DNA of 64,000 bases from Triatoma infestans (lineage: Eukaryota; Arthropoda; Insecta; Hemiptera; Reduviidae), in contig JAAEAF010001522.1 in the NCBI GenBank assembly GCA_011037195.1, positions 1-64,000 of the forward strand, given 5' to 3'. Below the pieces are notes generated by a model, which ran no database searches, had not been told where the DNA came from, and was given only the letters and a program-made list of their open reading frames with translations. Of the stretch, positions 1-7,819 are shown one piece after another; the stretch's first letter is position 1; each line of letters begins with the position of its first letter. A program made the position numbers and the translations under genes.

Positions 1-82
1 GAAGTTTGATATATGTAGACCCTCCTAGCGGCTTGTACATATTTATGCGCAACCTTGCTCCATCTATCCCAACCAGCTTCCA

Positions 83-660
83 TCAACTCTTCTCTAACTG
101 TGACTCTTCCATTTCGTTCACTAATTTCTTGAATGCATGTTCGAGAAACTCATCGATGTCTGTGTCCATATAAACGGCCTTATTCCGAGTTTTAAATGAT
201 CTATCATTTTGTTCCCCGAGTGTATTCTCAAACAGACATTCCACCACTATATTAATTTTTAGCGTGCGTTTCTCTTCTAATTGATGTTTAATGAGCTCAT
301 ATAGGCGCCTTTTAATCGACTGCAGAAACGTAGATAGATCTTCAAATTCCGCTGATTGCAGAAAATATGACTTTATTCTCCCCCGACATGCCGATTCATA
401 TTCTTCAGATGCCCGTTTTAACAATTCCGCTTTAGTCGGTGCCACACAGGCCTTCTCAGCGCCTGAATCATCATATCGCGCTTTCTTACAGGAGGCTGCT
501 GGTCTATTTCATGTCGCTCGCCGTTATATCTATTCAAAAAAGTCCGTTTACAGCCTTTACAGACATACATCTGGTTCGCATTGCAGTATCTTTGGTGGCG
601 ATAGAGATTCTTCTTCAAAGTGAACGTTTTTCCGCATTTCTCACAGCTAAATGTTGTCAT
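83..660 (-). pseudogene. Broken C2H2 zinc-finger gene, left palindrome copy
   Basis: Reading the - strand, the start codon at 658-660 opens a protein with a C2H2 finger (FSCEKCGKTF then H-x-R-Y-C) and a second CxxC pair (VCKGCKRTF). It is the mirror copy of the gene at 2753-3343. After the motif GERHEI the copy has lost about ten bases and one base of an A run. The frame therefore shifts and the first ORF ends at 418. The rest of the protein, from PTKAELLKRASEEYES onward, is readable in another frame down to 83. The right copy is intact, so this one is probably a pseudogene. The product, if any, would be a DNA-binding finger lacking its acidic/basic linker and C-terminal region. Confidence 0.8.
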
Positions 661-697
661 CTTGAACGATGTTTAACATGTAGGAAGTCACACTAAG

Positions 698-731
698 ACT
701 GAGAACCATACCTCACGCATCTATATTTATA
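698..731 (-). promoter_or_regulatory. Mirrored TATA-Inr core promoter of the left zinc-finger copy
   Basis: On the - strand TATAAATA (724-731) and TCAGT (698-702) keep the same spacing as in the right arm. Imperfect GCATGCGC motifs lie further upstream at about 754-760, 814-820 and 876-882, so the NRF-1-like sites have decayed more in this arm. Confidence 0.6.
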
Positions 732-1063
732 CCTTCGGGAACCGACTTTACGCATGCGCATAACTCCAAAATGTAACACAATCTGGAGTAATAAAGTACA
801 AACAAGTTTTAAGCATGCGCATAGCATTTCTCAAATGTGACACAATCTAAAGTAATAAAGTACAAAACAATTTTTGCGCATGCGGATAGCATTTCTCAAA
901 TCTAGAGTAAAAATTGGTATATTAATAAAAATAATTTTTTTGGAAGCGGTTTAGATTCTTTTTGAAACCCCCAAATTTGGCGGATAAAAATTTAAAACTT
1001 GTTTTATTTCCTCAATAATAAAAATCATTCACTCATTTCATTTATTTGAGAGTGTTTTCTACT

Positions 1064-2376
1064 TCCTTGGAATTTCAACAACATATTTAATTCTAATTAA
1101 TATTATTTAGATGATAGAATTGTGTATTGAACTGAAATAGCACTTTAGGAGACAACCTAACCTCCACACCTCTGCCTTAATGCATTTTCCCAGAGAAATA
1201 TTTCAAATAAAAATTGCAGATCTTCGTATGTTTAGTTGATATATCATTTTAGTAAAGTAAAGAAATATACCATTCAGTAAAGTGGTACTTCCGGTTGAGG
1301 AATTTTGACAGATAACGTACTGCTGGATCCCACTGTGATAAATAAATAAATGTGTGTGTGTGTGTGTGTGTGTGAAGTTCAGTTTAAGTTCTGTTTTAAG
1401 TATTGTATTGTAAAATACATCTATATGTATGTAAAGTTCAGTTTAAGTTCTGCTTTAAGTATTTCTGTAGTCGATGCAATTATTTTGACAAACTGAAGGT
1501 TGAAGAAAAATCAAATGACTGGAAGTGTGATTACTGAACAGTTTTTAGGTTTTATGATTTTTCCATAAAAAAAAAACACCGATGAATTTCATTAACTTTG
1601 GAATGCTAGTGCATTTTTCTCAATAAACATTTTTTTGAAAGAGAAAAAACTACATACCCTATGTGCACCTTAAAATTCACTGCGTCTTTTTCTGTTGGCA
1701 GTAAGGGGAATACTAATGATGTAAAGTGGGGATTGCCTCATTTGCCCTCACCCCCTCCAACCTTCTGCGACAGTTTATATTCAGAAGATCACCAGGCCGG
1801 CATGGAGTTGGTCATGCGTGTTTGAAGTAGAAAACACTCTCGCTTGTATTTATATTTATCTTTTAAATCTGTTTTTATAGATTACAGAGGGTTCTCCATC
1901 ACAATAAATAAATGAAATGAGTGATTGATTTTTAATATTATATTTTTAAGGAAATAAAACAAGTTTTTTAAATTTTTTTCCGCTAAAATTGGTGTTTCAA
2001 CTAGCGCGAAATAATAATACCTCAATCAAGTATTGCACAATGTTGCAAAAAAAAAAACATGCATAGTCTTGCTATCTAAAGGTCAATGAATCCGACACAC
2101 ACACACATTCATTTTTTTACAAATATGTAAATATTCATATTCGATAGCTAATTGTTTATAGTCTCAATTTTCTCAAAAAATAATTTTTGTGGAAGAGAAA
2201 AAAACTACTTACATACAACCTACTGTGCGCCTAAAATTCACTGTGTTCTTTTCTATTGGCAGTAGGGGGAATACTAATGATGTAAAGTGGGGGATTGTCC
2301 TCTACCCCTCCAACCTCCCGCGAGAGTTTATATTCAAAGGATGGCCAGGACGGCATGGAGTTGGAAATGTGTGTTT
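1064..2376. other. Spacer between palindrome arms; no gene
   Basis: The spacer is AT-rich and carries no convincing ORF. 1064-1330 resembles the dispersed AT-rich repeat described elsewhere in the window, with the landmark CTTCCGGTTGAGG near 1288. A (TG)n run lies at about 1350-1372. A decayed third copy of the element end lies at 1640-1990, and 2185-2376 is its better-preserved direct repeat, leading into the right arm. Confidence 0.6.
1640..1990 (+). repeat. Decayed third copy of the element's AT-rich end
   Basis: 1640-1842 is a direct repeat of 2185-2390; both share GGGGAATACTAATGATGTAA and GAAGTAGAAAACACTCTC. An unrelated ~60-bp piece (1843-1903) interrupts it. Similarity then resumes at 1904-1985 with AATAAATGAAATGAGTGA and GGAAATAAAACAAGTTTT, as at 2396-2475. 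Confidence 0.7.
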
Positions 2377-2547
2377 GAAGTAGAAAACACTCTCAAATAA
2401 ATGAAATGAGTGAATGATTTTTATTCTTGAGGAAATAAAACAAGTTTTTAAATTTTTATCCGCCAAATTTGGGGGTTTCAAAAAAGAATCTAAACCGCTT
2501 CCAAAAAAATTATATACCAATTTTTACTCTAGATTTGAGAAATGCTA

Positions 2548-2715
2548 TGCGCATGCGCAAAAATTGTTTTGTACTTTATTACTCTATATTGTGTCACATT
2601 TGTTGTTTTGTACTTTATTACTCTAGATTGTGTTACATTTTGGGAAAAGTGATGCGCATGCGCAAAGTCGGTTCCCGAAGGTATAAATATAGATGCGTGA
2701 GGTATGGATCTCAGT
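2548..2715 (+). promoter_or_regulatory. Promoter: two NRF-1/Ewg-type sites, TATA box and initiator
   Basis: Two perfect TGCGCATGCGCA palindromes (2548-2559 and 2653-2664) match the NRF-1/erect-wing consensus YGCGCAYGCGCR. They flank a twice-repeated block built on TTTTGTACTTTATTACTC. TATAAATA (2682-2689) is followed by the arthropod initiator TCAGT (2711-2715). From the first T of the TATA box to the initiator A is 31 bp, the classic distance. Transcription should start at about 2713, giving a ~40-nt leader before the ATG at 2753. Confidence 0.7.
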
Positions 2716-2752
2716 CTTAGTGTGACTTCCTACACGTTAAACATCGTTCAAG

Positions 2753-3343
2753 ATGGCAACATTTAGCTGTGAGAAATGTGGAAAAACATTCACTTTGAAG
2801 AAGAATCTCTATCGCCAACAAAGATACTGTAATGCAAACCAGATGTATGTCTGTAAGGGCTGTAAACGGACTTTTTTGAATAGATATAACGGCGAGCGAC
2901 ATGAAATAGTCTGTACTGACCAGCCTCCTGTAAAGAAAGCGCGATATGATGATGATTCAGACGCTGAGAAGGCCTGTGTGGAACCAACTAAAGCAGAATT
3001 GTTAAAACAGGCATCTGAAGAATATGAATCGGCATGTCGGGGGAGAATAAAGTCATATTTTCTGCAATCAGCAGAATTTGAAGATCTATCTACGTTTCTG
3101 CAGTCGATTAAAAGGCGCCTATATGAGCTCATTAAACATCAATTAGAAGAGAAACGCACGCTAAAAATTAATATAGTGGTGGAATGCCTGTTTGAGAATA
3201 CACTCGGGGAACAAACTGATAGATCATTTAAAACTCGGAATAAGGCCGTTTATATGGACACAGACATCGATGAGTTTCTCGAACATGCATTCAAGAAATT
3301 AGTAAACGAAATGGAAGAGGCGCAGTTAGAGAAGAGTGAATGA
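2753..3343 (+). CDS. C2H2 zinc-finger protein of a Polinton/adintovirus-like element (196 aa)
   Basis: An intact 196-aa ORF. Residues ~4-27 form one C2H2-type finger (FSCEKCGKTF, a 12-residue spacer, then QQRYC; the first His of the left copy's HQRYC is Gln here). Residues ~32-50 form a second (YVCKGCKRTF then RHEIVC). Next come a basic/acidic linker, KKARYDDDSDAE, that could serve as a nuclear localisation signal, and a long charged, probably helical C-terminal part. The start is the first ATG after a TATA-Inr promoter. The stop lies 44 nt before the first recognisable polymerase residues. I do not recognise a named family; by position it may be a regulatory or DNA-binding accessory protein of the element. 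The finger's missing His in this 'intact' copy is odd. Confidence 0.75.
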   Translation: MATFSCEKCGKTFTLKKNLYRQQRYCNANQMYVCKGCKRTFLNRYNGERHEIVCTDQPPVKKARYDDDSDAEKACVEPTKAELLKQASEEYESACRGRIKSYFLQSAEFEDLSTFLQSIKRRLYELIKHQLEEKRTLKINIVVECLFENTLGEQTDRSFKTRNKAVYMDTDIDEFLEHAFKKLVNEMEEAQLEKSE

Positions 3344-3386
3344 AGCTGGTTGGAATAGATGGAGCAAGGTTGCGAATAAATATGTA

Positions 3387-5437
3387 CAAGCCGCTAGAAG
3401 GGTCGACATATATCAAACTTCCTAAATCTATCGCTGCTAAGAAGGCTTGTATAAATCCAGAGAATACGACGAGGAGTGTTTTAAATATGCTGTATTAGCA
3501 AAATTTGTGGATAAAAAACCTCAACGTGTTAGTAAATATAAAACGCTGGTCCATCCTTATAATTTTGAGTGCGTTTCATTCCCCACGCCTCTTCACCAGA
3601 TCAAAAAGTTCGAAAAAGTAAACAATATATCAATACATGTTTTCGGGTTGGATGGCGATAATAGTGTTTACCCGCTGAAGGTTGTTAAAGAAGAACTGCA
3701 AGACAATCGTGATCTTTTACTCATGCAAGATGGAGAAAAACAACATTATATTTTTATTAAACATTTAAATAGGTTGGTTTCCAGGCAAATAACAAAACAT
3801 ACAAATGCAAGTTGTGTAAACGCTGTTTTACACACTTTGATGGGCGGTATGGAAAATCGGCAGAGGATAAACTACAAGAACACAAGATATATTGTGGCAC
3901 TAACAATCCGGCTGCTGTTAAACTCCCAACTGAAGAACCTTTTATTGTATTCAAAAACGTTGAACGCCAGCTAAAAGCAAATTTTGTGATTTACGCCGAT
4001 TTCGAGTGCATTTTAAAACCTATACATTCATGTGCGCCTTCCCCAGCCCGATCATCTACAACGAACTATCAAGAACATGAGCCGTTTTCTTTCTGCACCT
4101 ATGTAAAACCTGCCGATGAAATAGAACATCTTTGGACGCTTAAAGAACCATTTTTATATAGGGGAGAGAATGCAGCCGAAAAATTCTTACGTCATCTAAG
4201 CGATCTATCAACAGTCATTGGCAAGATGTTAAACAAAAATGTGGACATAGTGATTAGTGAGTTAGAAGAAAGAGAATGGAAGGCAGCTGATACCTGTTAT
4301 CTCTGCAATCATACATTCAGCGAAGCCAACCATAAGGTGCGGGATCATTGTCATATTTCAGGCAAATATAGGGGCGCTGCATGTAATAATTGTAATTTGC
4401 GATGCCGGCAACCAACTTATGTTCCAATATTCATTCACAATCTCAGCGGGTACGATTCGCATTTTATTATTAAAGAATTGGGGAAACTTCCAGGCAGAGT
4501 TAATGTAATACCTCATAATGAAGAGAAGTTTATTTCATTTGCAAAGTACATTAACGGTATTCAATTTCGCTTCTTGGATTCATTCAGATTCATGGCAGAG
4601 AGTCTGGCCCAATTAGTTAATTACCTGCCAAAATCTTCTTTTATGGAAACTGCAAAATATTTCACTGAAACGCAGCTGCCCCTTGTATTAAGAAAAGGCG
4701 TTTTCCCGTACGACTATGTCAGTTCCTGGGAGAAATTGGATGAAGAAAATTTACCACCTATGGATGCATTCTACAACGCCTTGACGGACAGCCATATTGG
4801 CGAAGAGGATTATAACCATACAGTGAAGGTGTGGAACGAGTTTCAATGTACAACGTTGGGGGAATATAGCGATATCTATTTAAAGACTGATGTTTTATTG
4901 CTGGCTGATGTCTTTGAAAACTTTAGACGTGTGACAATGAGTACTCATAAATCGATCCTGCGCATTATTTCACTGCTCCTGGTAAGGCGTGGGATGCTAT
5001 GTTGAGGTTAACAGGCGTTAAATTAGAACTTCTGCTTGATTATGATATGATTCTAATGGTATTGCAAGGCTAATAATAAATACATGCAAACCTATGATTC
5101 AACGCAGGAGTCAGTATTCATCATGTATTACGATGCAAACAATTTATATGGTGATGCACAGAGTAGGTTTTTGCCTTATGGAGGCTTTGAATGGGTGGAA
5201 CAGCCGGAAGAGATTCAAGTTCAAGACATCCCTGACGATTCCGACTTTGGATGCATATTAGAAGTGGATCTGGAATATCCGGAACATCTTCATCCGCTTC
5301 ACAACGACCTCCCGTTCCTTGCAGAAACAATGGTGCCTCCTGAAAATTTTAAACAAACTACTACAACTAAACAACTAACTTGGAACGCGCTCGCACAACG
5401 CACGCATGCACGGGGACACTTTACGATAAATTTATAG
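3387..5437 (+). pseudogene. Protein-primed family-B DNA polymerase, frameshifted and truncated
   Basis: Three frames together encode the first part of a pPolB of the kind found in Polinton/adintovirus-like arthropod elements. An N-terminal region (3387-3808) is followed by exonuclease motifs YADFEC (Exo I, ~3990), HNLSGYDSHF (Exo II, ~4435) and YLKTDVLLL (Exo III, ~4876). Between Exo I and II sits an endonuclease VII/HNH-like cysteine module. Polymerase motif A, YYDANNLYG, is at ~5125. Breaks: a frameshift near 3808, another near 4945, and a short internal deletion near 5060 that also brings an in-frame stop. The frame ends at 5437 before motifs B and C, so the catalytic palm is missing and the copy cannot be active. 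In the family the enzyme replicates linear DNA from a protein primer. Confidence 0.85.
4295..4396 (+). other. Endonuclease VII/HNH-like module inside the polymerase
   Basis: The frame reads CYLC, about 14 residues, then VRDHCHISGKYRGAACNNCN. The CxxC ... DHCH ... YRG ... NxCN pattern is that of recombination endonuclease VII/HNH zinc-binding nucleases. It lies between Exo I and Exo II. Family knowledge suggests a nuclease or structural zinc role; all expected Cys and His residues are present here. Confidence 0.6.
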
Positions 5438-5465
5438 GCGAGATCTTTTTCTACATAAGAACAAG

Positions 5466-5575
5466 TAGCAGCGGTGGTCTACTGGTTTAGATAACCGGCT
5501 GTGAGTGTTGGGTTTGCTGGTTCGATTCAAGGTCAGTAGAATTATTTTTTTTCTCTTGAATTTTATTTAGGGCTG
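5466..5575 (+). mobile_element. tRNA-derived SINE-like head (Glu/Asp-type)
   Basis: TGGTCTACTGG (5475-5485) fits a Pol III A box and GGTTCGATTC (5519-5528) a B box, spaced as in tRNA genes. The head resembles tRNA-Glu/Asp. There is no clear cloverleaf with paired acceptor ends, so it is not called a tRNA gene. It lies just after the point where the polymerase breaks off. The sequence that follows (5576-5720) is unassigned and carries two copies of ATCGATTTGGATGAT. Confidence 0.5.
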
Positions 5576-5724
5576 GCCTGGGGGAGGGGGGGCATCGATT
5601 TGGATGATATTTAATCTGATGACGTCATCTTTGAATTAAGCTCATCGATTTGGATGATGGCAGCGGCGTTCTTGCAACCCCCAAAAAAGACTTGGCTCCG
5701 TAGCCCCTGGCCCAGAACCGGTCT

Positions 5725-6897
5725 TTTTACCCTACTGTTAGCCAAATCGAGCTAAATCAGCAATTTAATTTTATCCTCTTTAACCTGGTCCTTATCGCAA
5801 ACAAAATTGACGACATGGAAAACTCTCTAGAATTCTGTAGATTAAACACTATCCATTCTTGCATCTTTCTTCTCAAAGATCTTGAGTCACTACAAAAATC
5901 TCACAATTTAACCTTCATAACCCCTGACATAGAAGCACTTTGGCAATTAAGCAAGGTACACTGCTCAATAAAAAATTGGAACATCTACTACTTTATTAGC
6001 GTTCCCCTAAAAACCCCTTCCTTTGAGACGTACTTCCTCTTATCCTATCCTATAGAAAGAGACAACCACCTCCTGACAATTCATGTCCATTCACCTTTGA
6101 TCCTAAAAGTCCAAGATGAGTTATTTACAGCCACCTGTGAGGAAATCAACAGCGCTATGTACTGCCACAACAAAACCAGCAACCAAAACGATTGTATTCG
6201 CCAACTCATCACCAACATCAACCCCGTAGCATGCAAGACTGTATACACATCAAGTGCACCATTTATCAAATACATCCCTTTTGTGGACCACTTTTTAACC
6301 TTCAGGACCAATAGGATCGTAATAAAAAAGGACAACCATAATGACACTATATTCTTGACCAACACTAGCCTCATAAAATTACACAAAGACGAAACTCTAC
6401 TAGACAGCAAAGCCATACCCATATATAAGAATTCCAAAAGCATATTAACCACTGCACAAGTGCTCACTCACACCAACATAAATATATCTTTTGCAAATCT
6501 GCACAGAATCAACCTAAAGATGGAACCACTGGAAGTACTAGAAGAAACACCCAGGGACTCGGCACATCTCTACTATCTTATTATCATTCCAATACTTCTA
6601 CTACTGTTGCCCCCTTTGTATGTTTACTATGTCTGTAGAAAGAAGACGAATCCGGGCGCAACAGAAGGAGACCAACTGCAACCCATACCTCGACATATCT
6701 ACCTGGACTTCCATGCCAATTGTCGCAGGAGCTCCAAACTTAAGGAGGGAGGAGTTATGACACTACCTCTAGGAAAATTACCACTGCTACGTCAGCAGGG
6801 GCTGACAACATATAAATACTCCCACCGACCAGCAGGCAGGCAGTTCCAAGCTCACCACCGTCTAATACAGTTCGAAGTTGTCTATAGTATTAACTAG
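5725..6897 (+). pseudogene. Errantivirus-like envelope (env) fragment, 5'-truncated
   Basis: An open frame, with an ATG at 5815 but readable upstream to ~5725 without one, encodes the C-terminal part of an envelope-like protein. It has an N-terminal helix region around IANKIDDMENSLEFC, paired cysteines (CEEINSAMYC, NDCIRQL) and several N-glycosylation sites. A transmembrane segment, YYLIIIPILLLLLPPLYVYY, is followed by a basic tail (CRKK). This matches the fusion (F-like) env of Ty3/Gypsy errantiviruses. The receptor-binding/cleavage part and all gag-pol are absent. The frame runs through the polypurine tract into the 3' LTR, as is common for this group. It is a defective fossil copy, and no function is inferred. 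Confidence 0.65.
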
Positions 6898-7070
6898 TGC
6901 CTTAAATTGTTATAGCCATTATTATACTGTATTCTTAAATAAAACCTCTTTTTTAAAAAGTAACTTCCGGGTTCATAAACCATAACTTCAATTATATATC
7001 TTATACCAAATCTTAAGGTGTTTATCTTTCATCATCAACAACCAACATCCCCTCACAACACCCTTACAGT
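6743..7070 (+). mobile_element. 3' LTR of the errantivirus-like element with its polypurine tract
   Basis: A purine run AAGGAGGGAGG (~6743-6753) immediately precedes AGTTATGACACTACC. Gypsy-type LTRs commonly begin AGTTA. Inside are a TATA-like element (ATATAAATACTC, ~6811) and AATAAA (~6939-6944). The right edge, near 7065-7070, is a guess because no second LTR is in the window. Confidence 0.55.
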
Positions 7071-7099
7071 TTTTAAGTTGTTTTTGTAAGTGGTCAATT

Positions 7100-7330
7100 C
7101 TCATACAGAAAACACGCGTAACACTTCTCAAAAAAAAATTCACAACATAACCTGGTCATGGTGGTTGGTTCCGCAGAGCTGGAAAGCATCAGAGACATTT
7201 TCCGTGGAAGCCTGCTTCATTTTGTGGTCATCGACCGGTTTCGGGCGTTCGCCCATCTTCAGGATGCGCTTTTCAGACAGTGTGCCAACACAGACTCGTA
7301 CAGAGACTTAGTTTCACACTAACTGAGGTG
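7100..7330 (-). mobile_element. Penelope-like element 5' module (start of an ORF plus leader)
   Basis: The same module occurs at 24577-24890 and 50353-50690. On the - strand a leader with a hammerhead-like motif is followed by an ATG whose frame begins MKQASTENVSDAFQLCGTNH and stops after about 26 codons, where the copy diverges. It lies beyond the 3' end of the PLE at 7820-9599 in the same orientation, so it could be the start of a second, truncated tandem copy. Confidence 0.55.
7229..7266 (-). ncRNA. Hammerhead-like ribozyme motif, PLE-associated, apparently intact
   Basis: On the - strand, in order: CATC (stem I 5' side), core CTGAAGA, one extra T, GGGC-GAAC-GCCC (stem II hairpin), GAA, then ACCGGT, C, and GATG (stem I 3' side, complementary to CATC). 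ACCGGT is self-complementary, so stem III can form only between two RNA copies. The expected cleavage site is after the C. Small hammerhead variants acting as dimers are known from Penelope-like elements. The extra T after the core is a deviation from the textbook hammerhead. Confidence 0.6.
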
Positions 7331-7819
7331 TATGTTTAAAATACTAAACTCTTAAACTAGGTAAAGGGATGTGGCCAGATGGGTGGGAAAACACGTGTTT
7401 GGGTTGTTAAAGGGCAAATTCTTTTCTTACAGTGGACGCGGGGGTCTAATGTTTAAACTCTGTTGTTGGAGGGAGACTTACTTTACAATTAACTAACCAA
7501 AATATTAAGAATATACAAAAAATAAAAAATAAAATATAAGATACACAAAATAAATCTAAATAAAATTAAACAACGATTAAACTAACATTTTAAAATTCAT
7601 TCATTCGTTTAAAACTGAACGATTTTTTGTATAATTAAGTTAATTTTTCCAGTTCCAAAGAATTAAGAAATTCCAGTCATTCTTTCACTTTTTCACGCAA
7701 CCCTCACATCCTCGCAAGCATGTATACCTAATTATGTTTTCTTATATAATTAAGTTTTTTATTATGCATCCCACAAACCATGTCACATCATCACTCACAT
7801 ACATCATCCAAATACTCAC
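7331..7819. other. Unassigned AT-rich stretch between PLE modules
   Basis: No ORF or RNA gene is seen. It contains short A/T runs and ends at a ~17-nt T tract (7820-7836), the mirror of the PLE 3' A tail. Confidence 0.4.

Larger units (their letters stand above)
1..1063 (-). repeat. Left arm of a ~1.05-kb inverted repeat (zinc-finger/PolB element)
   Basis: The segment is the reverse complement, with scattered differences, of 2377-3423. The match reaches base 1 (the end of the right arm, ATATATCAAACTTC, is mirrored there), so the palindrome continues outside the window, probably into a second polymerase copy. The arm holds a broken zinc-finger ORF, its promoter and the AT-rich end ending near AGAGTGTTTTCTACTTC. 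Confidence 0.9.
2377..3423 (+). repeat. Right arm of the ~1.05-kb inverted repeat
   Basis: Mirror partner of 1-1063. It contains an intact zinc-finger gene with its promoter and runs into the 5' end of the polymerase ORF. It may be a terminal inverted repeat of the element or the head-to-head junction of two copies. Confidence 0.9.

Noticed and set aside
291..696. Overlapping + strand ORFs
   Set aside because: They are antisense shadows of the left zinc-finger copy; the same occurs at 2717-3132 on the - strand.
5475..5540. A tRNA gene
   Set aside because: A and B boxes are present but no paired acceptor stem or anticodon arm could be drawn; a SINE head is the better reading.
6081..6467. 128-codon ORF on the - strand
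   Set aside because: Antisense to the env frame, with no family resemblance.
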